A stretch of DNA of 64,000 nt, taken from NCBI GenBank assembly GCA_020846975.1, contig JADLCX010000042.1, forward strand, positions 1 to 64,000. Direction: 5' to 3'. The stretch is from Phycisphaerales bacterium (lineage in GTDB: Bacteria; Planctomycetota; Phycisphaerae; Phycisphaerales; UBA1924). The notes beneath the pieces were generated by a model that was given only the letters and a program-made list of their open reading frames with translations, was not told the origin of the DNA and made no database searches. Below are positions 27,141 to 36,564 of the stretch, piece after piece; the stretch's first letter is position 1, and every line of letters starts with the position of its first letter. Both the position numbers and the translations under genes were made by a program.

Positions 27141-28511
27141 TCACATCGCCGCAGGGTTCGCATCGCTCCCGCGGCCGTTGGTCGCCGGCCAGATGCGGTC
27201 GATCGGGTAGGTGCTTCCAGGCGGCGAGAGCGGCGCGGCGGAACGGTCCATCCTCGCCAGCGCCGCGAGCGATTCGCCCATGTCGGTCGGAAGCGGCGCG
27301 GCGAAGCTCATCGGCCGGTCGGAGATGGGGTGCCTGAACGCCAATGTCGCCGCGTGCAGCGCCTGCCGAGCCAGGATCGGCGGCGAATCGGCATTGGCTG
27401 CACGGTCGAAGTCGGCGCGTCGCAGTACGCGCCCGCCGTACATGTCGTCGCCAACGATCGGGTAGCCCCCGTGCGAGAGGTGGACGCGGATCTGGTGGGT
27501 GCGCCCGGTCTTGAGTTCGAGTTCCACGAGGCTGAAGCGCGAAGCGGGATCGCCGCCGGGGTTCACGAACCTCGCCCGCACGCGGCAGATGGTCACCGAC
27601 GGCTTTCCGAGGTAGTCGTGCCGCACGACGTACTTCTCGCGGTAGCCCTTCTGCCTCGACGGGTGCGGGCCGATGGGCTTGTCGATCACCTCGATATCGG
27701 GCTCGACCAGCCCGTGCGCGAGCGCGAGGTAGCGCTTATCCACGGTGCGGAGCTCGAACTGCCGAGCCAGCCGCCAGTGCGCCGTGTCATCCTTCGCGAA
27801 AACGATGACGCCCGAGGTGTCGCGGTCGAGGCGGTGAACGACGCCCGGGCGGGCGAACTCCTTTCCAACTGTTGAGAGCGAGCCGCCGCTGGGGCTTTTG
27901 TGCTGGAAGTGGTGCGCCAACGCGTTGATCAACGTGCCCTTGTTGTGCGACCGTGCCGGGTGCACGATGATGTCCGGTCTCTTGTTGAGCACGATGATGT
28001 GCTCGTCCTCGAACAGCACGTCAATCGCGATGTCCTCCGGCTGCACCTCGCTCGGCGGCGGGGGCGGGATGAATACCTCGACCCGGTCGTTGAGCGCGAC
28101 CCTGGTGCTGGCCTTGGGCGGGCGACCGTTGATGGTCACGCCTCCCTCGTCGATGAGCCGCTGCAACTGCGTTCGGCTCATGAAGGGGATGCGGTCGGTC
28201 AGGTACTTGTCGAGCCGTTTCTGAAGGTCGCGCTGCAGCACGAAGACCACGCGGTTGGGCGCATCGTCGTCGGCCGAGCCGCTCGCCACCGCGCGGTCGG
28301 GATCGCTCGGGAGCAGCGAGAGGGGTGAGCCGTCATCGTCGGGCTCGCTCGGGCCGATCGGTTCCACGGACGCGACCCGCCGGCGCAAGGCGTCCGGGTC
28401 AACGCGCCCGTCGCGGTTGATCACCTCGGATGATCTGGGCGTGTCGGCTCCGCTCCGCGCGGGTCGGCCGGCCTTGCCGCGCCCGCGGGGCGACGGCTCA
28501 CTTGGGCTCAT
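27141..28511 (-). CDS. rluD: RluD-type 23S rRNA pseudouridine synthase
   Basis: 456 residues from the ATG at MSPSEPSPRG, which overlaps the end of the upstream TPR gene by 14 bases. The first ~100 residues are a charged, low-complexity extension not found in E. coli RluD (326 residues). An S4 RNA-binding domain follows (RLDKYLTDRIPFMSRTQLQRLIDEG), then the catalytic domain with HRLDRDTSGVIVFAKDD, where the Asp of RLD is catalytic. LKTGRTHQIRVHL and PIVGDDMYGG complete the signature. It forms pseudouridine in large-subunit rRNA (helix 69 in E. coli). The N-terminal extension is disordered by appearance, so a later start is possible. Confidence 0.9.
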   Translation of the reverse strand: MSPSEPSPRGRGKAGRPARSGADTPRSSEVINRDGRVDPDALRRRVASVEPIGPSEPDDDGSPLSLLPSDPDRAVASGSADDDAPNRVVFVLQRDLQKRLDKYLTDRIPFMSRTQLQRLIDEGGVTINGRPPKASTRVALNDRVEVFIPPPPPSEVQPEDIAIDVLFEDEHIIVLNKRPDIIVHPARSHNKGTLINALAHHFQHKSPSGGSLSTVGKEFARPGVVHRLDRDTSGVIVFAKDDTAHWRLARQFELRTVDKRYLALAHGLVEPDIEVIDKPIGPHPSRQKGYREKYVVRHDYLGKPSVTICRVRARFVNPGGDPASRFSLVELELKTGRTHQIRVHLSHGGYPIVGDDMYGGRVLRRADFDRAANADSPPILARQALHAATLAFRHPISDRPMSFAAPLPTDMGESLAALARMDRSAAPLSPPGSTYPIDRIWPATNGRGSDANPAAM

Positions 28512-29424
28512 TGCCGCCGGTGGACGGTGCGGGCGTGGCCGGGGCCGGTGTTGCCGGGGGCGCGGCGGGCGCCGTCGACGCCGGCGCGGGCGTTGCGCCT
28601 TCCGGCGCGGGCACCTGCTCGATGTGCACGCCATCGGAGCCCGGTTGGCCGGGGCTGATCTCCTTGCCGTCCGCGCCGATCATCTTCACGTTGGTCATCG
28701 GCGAGACGAACGGCGCGATGTCCGCCGCGGGCTTGGGAAGCGAGGCTTCCGAATAGAGTTTCGGGGGAGACTGCACGATCGACAGCGTGTCGATCATCTC
28801 CTGAGCGATCTTGGCGCCCTCGGGGTTGCCGATCTTGTTGCAAAGATCGATGACCTGCTGGTAGTGGCCGCGTGCGGCATCGACCTGGCCGCGCTGCTCC
28901 GCGCACGCGGCGAGCCCGTTCAGCGCGCCGAGCGTGTGCACCGCGCGATCGAGGTTGCCGGTGGTCCCGTCGTAAACCTGCTTGTAGAGCCCTTCGGCCT
29001 TGCCGAGTTCCTCCGTGCGCTGCTCGGGCGTCAACGGCGATGTGCCCTCGGCGAGCACACCCGGCTTGCCCTCCTGGAAGGTCGCGCCGATCGGCGTGCC
29101 CGAGCGCGCCGCGCTCAGGTGGATGTCCGCCGCCGCGAGCCGAGCCATGTACGGCACGGCCAAGCGGTTCTGCTCGTCCGCGACGCGCAGGAGCGAGACC
29201 GGGCTGCCCGACTTGGCCGCCGCGTCGAACTCGCTGAACGCCTGGTCGATGCCGCGTTCCTGCGCCTTCTTGTAGTAGTTCCACAGGAAGTACCCGCCCG
29301 CTACCACCACGACCACCAGCATGATGGGGGTCGAGTACTTCTTGAGCAGGTCGATGAACTCGGTGTTCAGCCGAGACTCTTCAAGACCTGCACCTTCCCG
29401 GATCTTCGTCTGGCGTTCTTCCAC
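28498..29424 (-). CDS. Membrane-anchored TPR protein (YfgM-like)
   Basis: 308 residues from a GTG (VEERQTKIREG). No Shine-Dalgarno is visible, so the start is uncertain. A short cytoplasmic N-terminus is followed by one transmembrane helix (YSTPIMLVVVVVAGGYFLW, about 26-45). Helical repeats then resemble the YfgM/TPR-21 family (AERGIDQAF-like, LGKAEGLYKQVYD, ALNGLAACAEQRGQVDAARGHYQQVID). The C-terminal ~45 residues are proline/alanine-rich. In proteobacteria YfgM works with the periplasmic chaperone network at the Sec translocon; the same role here is inference. It is in an operon with the MnmE-like GTPase gene upstream and rluD downstream. Confidence 0.75.
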   Translation of the reverse strand: MEERQTKIREGAGLEESRLNTEFIDLLKKYSTPIMLVVVVVAGGYFLWNYYKKAQERGIDQAFSEFDAAAKSGSPVSLLRVADEQNRLAVPYMARLAAADIHLSAARSGTPIGATFQEGKPGVLAEGTSPLTPEQRTEELGKAEGLYKQVYDGTTGNLDRAVHTLGALNGLAACAEQRGQVDAARGHYQQVIDLCNKIGNPEGAKIAQEMIDTLSIVQSPPKLYSEASLPKPAADIAPFVSPMTNVKMIGADGKEISPGQPGSDGVHIEQVPAPEGATPAPASTAPAAPPATPAPATPAPSTGGNEPK

Positions 29425-29507
29425 GTTTGTTCGCCGCGGTGGGGGGCGGCGCTCCACTTGTGTTGGCTGGTTGGGGAAAAAATCGGGAACGCGATGATAG
29501 GGCGACT

Positions 29508-30518
29508 TCAGGCGTCCCGCTTCCAGAACGCCCACCTGCCAGCATCGGTCAACGCGGCGTCGGGCACGAGCCTCTCCCGGACTGCGGCCACTAGGGATGT
29601 CAAGTCCAACCGGCTTGAGTCGCTTGCCGCGTCGGTCCGATAACTCGTCGCTGGCGGTTGGCCAGCACGCAGGCTGACCGCGACGTCGAACGGGGCTTCG
29701 GGAAGGCCCAGATCGGCTCGCAGTGCGAGCCTCAGGCGGTCCGAACCGCCCACCGGGGCTTCCAGGAACCCGGCTTGGCGGTCGCCGCAGAGCAGGATCA
29801 GGTCGGCCGCGGCGGCGGCCTTTGTGGCGAGCGATTGCGAGGCCTCCTGAATGTCCCGATCGCCCCCCGCGCCGACGGTCCCGATTCCCGGGGCATCGAT
29901 GTACCGCGCGACGACCCCGCCGAAGTCGATCAGCGCCCCAACGTGGTCTCGCGTGGTGCCGGGTTGATCGGCGACGATCGCGACGGTTCGTCCGGCAAGC
30001 GCGTTGAGCAGGCTGGACTTTCCGATGTTGGGCGGGCCCAGCGCGACCACCAGCGGAGGATCGATGAGCCTCCTCAGCGTGCGGGCGTGTTCGGGCGAAA
30101 CCGGCGCGAGTGACTTCTCCGCCCACCGCCGCGGCTGATCGAGCAGCAGGTCGATGGCGAGCGGGCTGGCCGCCCTCGAAAGCGCTTGGGCCAGCGCATC
30201 CCGCGGGTCGTCCGGGTTCGGCGTCGTGTCCTCCATCGCGAGAGTGGCCGGAGTCGCCCCGCAGGATTCCAGCGCGCGGAAGAGTCGCCGCAGGATCGCC
30301 GGGCCCGCGTGCGGGAACAGGAACAGACGATCGGCCGCCGGGCGCGCCACAACGAGCGTGTCCACATCCGGCACGCTGCGAAGCACGGCCCGGGGCGGCG
30401 GCACGGGTGTGATGCGCAGCGCGCGGAGCACCGCGTCGGCATCGCCTCGAACCTCGACGATCGCGATGGCCGCGTTGCCGGAGGATGGGGGCGAGCAGAT
30501 CGAGTAAGTGGCGGTCAT
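29508..30518 (-). CDS. Degenerate, truncated MnmE-like GTPase
   Basis: 336 residues, versus ~450 for MnmE. The N-terminus (YSICSPPSSGNAAIAIVEVRG) aligns with the MnmE/TrmE tetrahydrofolate-binding domain, and the P-loop GPPNIGKSSLLNAL (about 160-173), switch GTTRD and DAPG follow. However, the MnmE motif G-E-F-T-x-R-A-F-x-N-G is absent, the N-K-x-D guanine motif is replaced by a sequence like ALRADL, the helical domain is shortened, and the C-terminal C-x-G-K motif is missing (the protein ends WAFWKRDA). It is therefore unlikely to perform the canonical tRNA wobble-uridine modification with MnmG. It overlaps coaX by 4 bases. It may be a planctomycete-specific GTPase of unknown target. Confidence 0.75.
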   Translation of the reverse strand: MTATYSICSPPSSGNAAIAIVEVRGDADAVLRALRITPVPPPRAVLRSVPDVDTLVVARPAADRLFLFPHAGPAILRRLFRALESCGATPATLAMEDTTPNPDDPRDALAQALSRAASPLAIDLLLDQPRRWAEKSLAPVSPEHARTLRRLIDPPLVVALGPPNIGKSSLLNALAGRTVAIVADQPGTTRDHVGALIDFGGVVARYIDAPGIGTVGAGGDRDIQEASQSLATKAAAAADLILLCGDRQAGFLEAPVGGSDRLRLALRADLGLPEAPFDVAVSLRAGQPPATSYRTDAASDSSRLDLTSLVAAVRERLVPDAALTDAGRWAFWKRDA

Positions 30519-31366
30519 TGGTGCGCGGCGAGCCGGTCGGCGTCCTCATCGCCGAGTTGTTCGAGCCGGCGGTAGGCCTCGAGCATCCCCACGAGCGTGA
30601 GATCGGGCACGATGTGCTCCACCAGATCGTCGTTCTCGAACAGCATCGGCGCATCGCCGCCGGTGGCGATGATGCGCGGGTAGGCCTCGTAGTACTCGGC
30701 GTAACGGTCGATGAGCAGGTGGGCGAGCCCGCGGGCCGCGCTCAGCACGCCGAGAACCATCGCCTGTCGCGTCGCGCGGCCGAACGGCGGCCGGTTCGCC
30801 TCCGTGGTGGGCAGGAGCCCCGGATCGATCGGCATCGGGATCGCGGGTAGCGCGGCCGTCTTCTCGTGCATGGCGTCCAGCATCATCTTCACGCCCGGCG
30901 CGATGGCCCCTCCGTGGAACGTGCCCTCGCCGTCAACAAAGTCCACGGTGATGGCCGTGCCCGCGTCGATCACCACGCACGCCTGCTTGGCCCGCGCGAA
31001 CGCTCCGAGCGCATCCAGCAGCCGGTCCGGGCCGACGCCGCCCGCATCCGTGAGCGAGTGCGCGATCGGGATCGGCAGAACGCCGTCCGCCTCCCCGCCC
31101 GACGGATCGAACCGAAGCACGCTCACACCCGCGCTCTTGAGCGACCCGATCACGGCGTCGGACACCGGCCTGTTCACCGAGGCGAACAGCACCGGAGGCG
31201 TGTCGCTCTCATCGCCTCCCGAACGCGCGGCCTCGGCGATCAACCCGCTCAGCGCGCCGGTGTCGGCGTTGGTCTCGACTCGCGATGGTTCGAGTTGCCC
31301 CTGACGGACGGCCGCGATGCGCGTGCGGGTGTTTCCGACCGAGACCAGCAGCAGGTGTTCGCCCAT
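30515..31366 (-). CDS. coaX: Type III pantothenate kinase
   Basis: 283 residues. It phosphorylates pantothenate, the first step of coenzyme A synthesis, as an acetate/sugar kinase-fold enzyme. Visible family motifs are VGNTRT near the N-terminus, GPDRLLDALGAF (about 112-123), VIDAGTAITVD (about 130-140), GGAIAPGVKMM and IIATGGDAP. In the first motif the usual Asp (D-x-G-N-T) is Ser here (VSVGNT), so the N-terminal phosphate-loop acid is missing; the other acidic residues are intact. It is the first gene of a minus-strand operon, overlapping the MnmE-like gene by 4 bases, and divergent from the hypothetical gene at 31466. Confidence 0.88.
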   Translation of the reverse strand: MGEHLLLVSVGNTRTRIAAVRQGQLEPSRVETNADTGALSGLIAEAARSGGDESDTPPVLFASVNRPVSDAVIGSLKSAGVSVLRFDPSGGEADGVLPIPIAHSLTDAGGVGPDRLLDALGAFARAKQACVVIDAGTAITVDFVDGEGTFHGGAIAPGVKMMLDAMHEKTAALPAIPMPIDPGLLPTTEANRPPFGRATRQAMVLGVLSAARGLAHLLIDRYAEYYEAYPRIIATGGDAPMLFENDDLVEHIVPDLTLVGMLEAYRRLEQLGDEDADRLAAHQ

Positions 31367-31465
31367 GAGGGAGTGTAGTGACCCGCACGCACGGCCCGTC
31401 GGATCGAAGGCTTTCGAGGGCGTTTTCGGCTACAGTGCTTGCCTGCCCCGGAGCGATTTCGAGCC

Positions 31466-32683
31466 ATGCCGCGTAGCCGAGTTGACAGTTCCATCCCCCG
31501 CGTCGAGATGGAGGGCTTCGCGTTCCCGCTCGGGGTCTATCCGATCGACCCCGTCCACCCCAAGCCGGGATACACGATCACCTTCGAGCCCGCCGATGGC
31601 GGCGGTGAGGGCGAGTCGGGGGCGGCCAAGGGTTGGGGTATCGGAGGGATGGGTGGCGGCGCGGGCGCGGGTTCGGAGCGAGAGTCTGGAGACGGCCCCG
31701 ATGCCGCCGCGGAAGAGGGCGGCATCGCGGAACCGGAGGAGCAAGCGCAGCACGGCGAGTGGGAAGAATGGCCCGACCGCTACGTCTACGACATCCTCGT
31801 GCCCGCGACGCGGGTGGAAGCGCTCTGTCGTTCGCTGTTCGCGCTTCTTCCGGGGCGGATCTTCCCGATCCTTGATGTGCTCGGTCAGGACGAGTTCCGC
31901 GAACTCGATCCGTACGTCTCGTACGACCTCATCGGGATCGAGCGGTTCCTCGACGCCATCCGGCGTTACAGCGGGTTCTTTTACGAGGATGGCTTGGTCG
32001 GCTTCGGCGCAATGAGCGACGAGCCGTTCATCTACATTCTTGTCGATGAACACAAGATCGTCACCGTGCGGGCCGAAACCAGCCTGCGCGAGAAGGTCGA
32101 GGCCGTGCTGGCCGCGTTCGATCTCGAAGAGATCACGGAACTGACCGGCGCCGACGCCGCGACCCACGAACACCGGAGCGTTCTCGACACGCCCGAAGAC
32201 CGCCGCGACCTGCTCAACGCGGAAGAGATCGTCGAAGAACTCCGCGACGAGTGGCGGCTGGTCCTCAATGTCGATCCCGACACCAACGTCAACGACGAGG
32301 GCACCGAACTGGGGATGACAGGCTGGCGGTGCATCATCCGCCACGACTGGGAGTTATCCCCAGAAGAGGTGGTTGCGTCGAAGGCCGCCGTTGCCAAAGG
32401 GGGCAAGCCCACCATCGGTCGGTACGCGGAGGTCTATCTCACCGCGGAGAGTTTTAGGGAAGCCGAGGACCTGGCGGTTCGGCAGATCAAGAAGATGCTC
32501 CCGGCCGCGCTTGTGGAAAAGTGGGAAGAAGACGAGGACGCCCCGGATGTGCCGCTCATCGTGGCCGCGGACCGGCTGACAGAAGAGCATTTCTTGGAAG
32601 ATGTGAAACAGGCGGGTGGGGGGGTGGCGGATATGAACAAGAGCAGGGTCTGGAGCGCGGGGTGGCAGCCCATGGACGCGTAG
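31466..32683 (+). CDS. Acidic protein of unknown function
   Basis: 405 residues from the ATG at MPRSRVDSS. A TTG 9 codons earlier is also in frame. A possible -10 (TACAGT) lies at 31431. There is no signal peptide or membrane segment. A glycine/glutamate-rich linker (about 35-95) separates a short N-terminal part from a folded-looking region (VYDILVPATRVEALCRSLFALLPGRIFPILDVL, then FIYILVDEHKIVTVRAETSLREKVEAVLAAF). Another acidic segment and a C-terminal part with YAEVYLTAESFREAEDLAVRQI follow. No family is recognised. Codon use is like its neighbours. It is probably cytoplasmic. Confidence 0.75.
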   Translation: MPRSRVDSSIPRVEMEGFAFPLGVYPIDPVHPKPGYTITFEPADGGGEGESGAAKGWGIGGMGGGAGAGSERESGDGPDAAAEEGGIAEPEEQAQHGEWEEWPDRYVYDILVPATRVEALCRSLFALLPGRIFPILDVLGQDEFRELDPYVSYDLIGIERFLDAIRRYSGFFYEDGLVGFGAMSDEPFIYILVDEHKIVTVRAETSLREKVEAVLAAFDLEEITELTGADAATHEHRSVLDTPEDRRDLLNAEEIVEELRDEWRLVLNVDPDTNVNDEGTELGMTGWRCIIRHDWELSPEEVVASKAAVAKGGKPTIGRYAEVYLTAESFREAEDLAVRQIKKMLPAALVEKWEEDEDAPDVPLIVAADRLTEEHFLEDVKQAGGGVADMNKSRVWSAGWQPMDA

Positions 32684-33041
32684 ACCCCATAGCCCCCCCG
32701 TGGCCGAGTGGAGGAACCGGCCGGAATCGGCCCCAGGACGGGCCCGCGGCGGGGGAGCAAGCCAGCAACCTCGGAGCGAATACGAGCGGAAGGAGTGTCC
32801 GCCGGAGTCGGGATAGTTGCCGGAAAACGGCCGGGCCGGTTTGCGTTTTCGGCTCGGGGTGGGTATCTTCGGCTCCCCGGGGAAGGGCCCGTGGGCGGCG
32901 GGATGGCGGGCCGGGACGGGGAAACTGGTCCATCGAGCCGCGCGGGAAGCGCGGCCGGACGCTGGCGTAAACAGCGGCCACAGCGCAGCGAACACGACTC
33001 GTCAACCAACGGCGAGCGGATCGAGTGTCGGAGAGGAACGC
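32684..33041 (+). other. Leader/intergenic region before the secretin gene (358 bases)
   Basis: No gene is seen. It is very GC-rich with several small inverted repeats, the clearest being GCCGCGC / GCGCGGC at 32937-32955. A promoter candidate lies at 32841-32869. If it is used, the mRNA has a leader of about 165 bases with strong secondary structure. Confidence 0.45.
32841..32869 (+). promoter_or_regulatory. Putative sigma-70 promoter of the secretin gene
   Basis: -35 TTGCGT, a 17-base spacer, -10 TATCTT. It has the same hexamer and spacing as the dockerin-array promoters, indicating this is a general promoter type of the organism. Confidence 0.5.
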
Positions 33042-36000
33042 ATGTTGAAGCAAAGCAATCGTCGGTCCCGGAAGGTGCTCACCGCCGCCATGCTGCTGGC
33101 GGGAGCGGGGCTCGCGCAAGCGCAAACCCCGGGCGCCTCGGATGTGGCGGGTTCGGGCCTGGCGGCCAATGCCGCCGACACCCGTCCCCTGTGCGTGCAG
33201 CGAGCCGCGACGCTGGTCGATTCGGGCCGGCTGATCGAGGCCAAGGCCACGCTGGAGCGCTCCGTCAACACGCTCACGACCGATGACCAGCGGGCTCAGG
33301 CGATCGTGATGCTCAAGCTCGTGGACACGAAGATCCGCGGCCTTGATCCGATCGAGGTCAGCCTGCAGCGGGCCGAGTTGGGCGTGCAGGAAGGCGACCT
33401 GATGTCGGCCGAGCGTTGGGCGACCCAGGTGCTGGGCAAGTCGTTCGCCGGCGCGTCGGAGAAGAACCGGGCGGAGGCCGTGGTCAAGACGGTGACGCAG
33501 CGACGGGACGAGGTACGCCCGCTGATCCCCGGCATGATCGAGCAGGCCAACAAGGACTTCGCCGCCGGCGACTACGCCGCGGCCAAGTCGGGCATCCTCG
33601 CGGTGCTCCGCTCCGGCGTGAAGGTCGATGCCGAGGTCGCCCGCACGCTGGAGAACCAGCAACTGCGGATCGTGGAGCTCGAAGCCGAACGCGGCGCGAG
33701 TTTCGATGTCGCCTCGGCCGCCGCGCCCGCGATGCTTGCCGATGAGCAGCCCGGCCACGTGCGTCGCCCCGGCCAGCCGGCCGAGCCGCCCGCCGCACCG
33801 GCCGCGCCCGCGGCGGCGGAGCCTCCGGCCGAGCCCGCGCCGGCGCCCGCCGCGCCCAGCGAGCCGGCCCCCGCGCCCCAGCCCGAGGCGGCTCCGCCTC
33901 CCGCGCCGGCCCCGATGGTCACGACCCCGGCGCAGCCCGTGACCTCGCAGGACGACATCCTGCGAACGGCCATGCGTGCCGAGGGTCAGCGGATCATCGC
34001 CGAGGCCGATCAGTCGTACGAGGCCGCGCGGTACGCCGAGGCCGCCGACAAGTACGAGGTCGCGCTGCGGCAGTTCCAGAACTACCTCTCGGCCGACGAG
34101 CTCCGTCACGCCCAGCAGCGTCGCGACGAGGCCCGGGTCCGCATGGGGAGCAACACCTCGGGCTCGCTGATCGGCACGGTCACGAGCATGGACTCGATCC
34201 AGCGGCAGCAGGCCGTGGCCGAGTTCGACAACGATGTCGCGCAGGCCAAGACCAGGCTCGTGGCCGGCGACAGCGACGCCGCCGACCCGCTCATCGCCTC
34301 GGCCCGCCTGGCGGTCAACAAGCGGAGCAACCTGTTCACGCAGGCCGAGCTCGACGCGTACAACAAGCAGCTCGATGAACTGCGGATCCAGTCGGGCAAG
34401 GTGCGGGAAGACCGCCTCCGCTCGGACCTCAAGACCCGCGAGGAGAAGGCCGCGAAGGACGCCGAGGAGGCCGAGCGGACCCGGATGACCGACCGCGACC
34501 GCAAGGTCAACGAGAGCATCGACCGCATCCGTGCGCTCCAGCAGGAGCGGAAGTACACCGAGGCGCTGCAGGTCGTGGACACGGTACTGTTCCTCGACCC
34601 CGGCAACCCGACCGCGCTGCTGCTCAAGAACATCATCGGCGACATCGTGATCTACGAGCGGTTCAACAGCATCCGCGCCAGGGCCGCGAACAACCAGGCG
34701 ATCCAGCGGCTGGACAACGCCGAGGTGACGATCCCGCCGCCGACCATGTTCGAGTTCCCGGCGGACTGGCCGGCCAAGACCTTCCAGCGCGGCGAGCAGT
34801 CGGCCTTCGCCGACCCGCCTGAGAACCGCAAGGTCCTGAACACGATGTCCACGAAGATGCTGCCGGCCGACTTCCAGTCCAACAAACTGGAGGACGTGTT
34901 CAACTTCATCCAGAACATCACGCAGGTCAACATGGATGTCGAATGGGACACGCTCGAGGCGATGAACGTCCGCAAGGACACGCCGATCTCGCTCAAGCTC
35001 TCGCCGCTCCCGGCCAATGTTCTGCTGGATCGCGTGCTGGCCAAGGCCGTGCCGGACCAGTTCTCGCGGGTCGGCTGGACGGTCGATCGCGGCGTGCTCA
35101 CCATCGCCAGCCAAGAGCAGCTCAACAAGAACCGCACGCTGGTCATCTACAACATCCAGGACCTGCTGTTCGAGATCCCCGACTACTTCGAGGTGCCGCA
35201 GATCGACCTGAACTCCGTGCTCCAGCAGAGTCAGGGCGGCGGCGGCGGCCAGAGCCCGTTCCGGGGCGACCAGCAGCAGCGGCAGGAGCGCCCGGACCGG
35301 CAGGAGCGCATCCGCCAGATCCAGGACATCATCACCGCCAACGTGGATTTCGAGGGTTGGCGCGACAACGGCGGCGAGACGGGCACGATGCAGGAGCTCA
35401 ACGGCTCGCTCATCATCACCAACACGCCCAAGAACCACCGCGAGATCGTCGGTCTGCTCAGCAAACTGCGGGAAATCCGCAACATGCAGATCAACGTCGA
35501 GACCAAGTTCCTCCTGGTCAACCAGAGCTGGTTCGAGTTCATCGGCTTTGACCTCGACGTGGTCTGGAACGCCAACAACAACCAGGTCCGTGCCGCGCGG
35601 GCCAACGACCCGTCGATCCTGCCGAGCGATTTCTTCGACTTCTCGGGCAACGCAGGCACCGGCAACCGCGGCCTGCAACGCTCGGTCACGGGCGCGGGCG
35701 ACACGACCGGCGGCGGCGCCGACCCGATCACGCAGGCGGTCGTGCCGCCCAACCGGGGCTGGTCGCCGATCGGCACGATGCAGAACTCCGGCAACCTGAC
35801 CGCTGGTCTGGCCCGCTCGGCCGTGCAGGACGACAGCGTGACCGCGCAGGTCCTCCGCGTCGCGCCCGCGCTGGGCATCGCCGGGCAGTTCCTGGACGAT
35901 GTGCAGGTCGATTTCCTGATGGTGGCGACCCAGGCCGACCGCCGCACGGTGCAGCTCACCGCGCCGCGCCTGACCTTCACCAACGGCCAGACGGCCAACA

Positions 36001-36554
36001 TCTTCGTCGTGACCCAGCAGGCGTTCGTGTCGGACCTCGCGCCGGTCGTCGGCGATTCGGCCGTCGGCTTCGACCCGACCGTCAACGTGGCCAGCGAGGG
36101 CGTGACCATGCTGGTCGAGGGCGTCATCTCGGCCGACCGCCGCTACGTGACCATGAACATCGACGCCGGAGTCGCTCGAATCGACGGGTTCGCCCAGCAG
36201 TCGGTCTCCGCGGTCGCCGGCGGCCAGCTCGTGAACTCGGCCGACACGCAGTCGTTCATCCAGCTCCCGACCATCACCGTCACCCGCGTCCGCACGACTT
36301 CCACGGTCCCGGACGAGGGCACGGTGCTGCTGGGCGGCCAGCGGCTGGTGACCGAGGTCGAGATCGAGACCGGCGTGCCGGTGCTCTCGAAGATCCCGAT
36401 CATCAACCGGTTCTTCACCAACCGGCTGGAGAGCAAGGAAGAGCAGACGCTGCTCATCCTCGTCAAGCCGACGATCCTCATCCAGAGCGAGCAGGAGGAG
36501 AACAAGTTCCCCGGCCTGCTGGATTCGGCCCGGCTGGGGATCAGCGGTCGGTAG
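33042..36554 (+). CDS. Secretin-domain outer-membrane protein
   Basis: 1170 residues from the ATG at MLKQSNRRSR, with GAGAGGA upstream and a signal peptide cleaved near GLAQAQ. The N-terminal ~210 residues are helical repeats (DSGRLIEAKATLERS, AERWATQVLGKS). Next comes a proline/alanine-rich linker (about 235-305), further TPR/coiled-coil helices (to about 560), and N-domain-like and ring-building parts (LEDVFNFIQNITQVNMDVEW, GSLIITNTPKNHREIVGLLSKL). The C-terminal secretin domain includes PRLTFTNGQTANIFV, VPDEGTVLLGGQ and VPVLSKIPIINRFF. Secretins form multimeric gated pores for type II secretion or type IV pili. No other secretion gene is nearby, so the system it serves is unknown. Confidence 0.85.
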   Translation: MLKQSNRRSRKVLTAAMLLAGAGLAQAQTPGASDVAGSGLAANAADTRPLCVQRAATLVDSGRLIEAKATLERSVNTLTTDDQRAQAIVMLKLVDTKIRGLDPIEVSLQRAELGVQEGDLMSAERWATQVLGKSFAGASEKNRAEAVVKTVTQRRDEVRPLIPGMIEQANKDFAAGDYAAAKSGILAVLRSGVKVDAEVARTLENQQLRIVELEAERGASFDVASAAAPAMLADEQPGHVRRPGQPAEPPAAPAAPAAAEPPAEPAPAPAAPSEPAPAPQPEAAPPPAPAPMVTTPAQPVTSQDDILRTAMRAEGQRIIAEADQSYEAARYAEAADKYEVALRQFQNYLSADELRHAQQRRDEARVRMGSNTSGSLIGTVTSMDSIQRQQAVAEFDNDVAQAKTRLVAGDSDAADPLIASARLAVNKRSNLFTQAELDAYNKQLDELRIQSGKVREDRLRSDLKTREEKAAKDAEEAERTRMTDRDRKVNESIDRIRALQQERKYTEALQVVDTVLFLDPGNPTALLLKNIIGDIVIYERFNSIRARAANNQAIQRLDNAEVTIPPPTMFEFPADWPAKTFQRGEQSAFADPPENRKVLNTMSTKMLPADFQSNKLEDVFNFIQNITQVNMDVEWDTLEAMNVRKDTPISLKLSPLPANVLLDRVLAKAVPDQFSRVGWTVDRGVLTIASQEQLNKNRTLVIYNIQDLLFEIPDYFEVPQIDLNSVLQQSQGGGGGQSPFRGDQQQRQERPDRQERIRQIQDIITANVDFEGWRDNGGETGTMQELNGSLIITNTPKNHREIVGLLSKLREIRNMQINVETKFLLVNQSWFEFIGFDLDVVWNANNNQVRAARANDPSILPSDFFDFSGNAGTGNRGLQRSVTGAGDTTGGGADPITQAVVPPNRGWSPIGTMQNSGNLTAGLARSAVQDDSVTAQVLRVAPALGIAGQFLDDVQVDFLMVATQADRRTVQLTAPRLTFTNGQTANIFVVTQQAFVSDLAPVVGDSAVGFDPTVNVASEGVTMLVEGVISADRRYVTMNIDAGVARIDGFAQQSVSAVAGGQLVNSADTQSFIQLPTITVTRVRTTSTVPDEGTVLLGGQRLVTEVEIETGVPVLSKIPIINRFFTNRLESKEEQTLLILVKPTILIQSEQEENKFPGLLDSARLGISGR

Positions 36555-36564
36555 CTCGGTAGAC

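Noticed and set aside
29425..30654. Upstream extension of the TPR-protein frame across the MnmE-like gene
   Set aside because: Out of frame with a well-supported GTPase on the same strand and arginine-rich; only the part from 29424 is coding.
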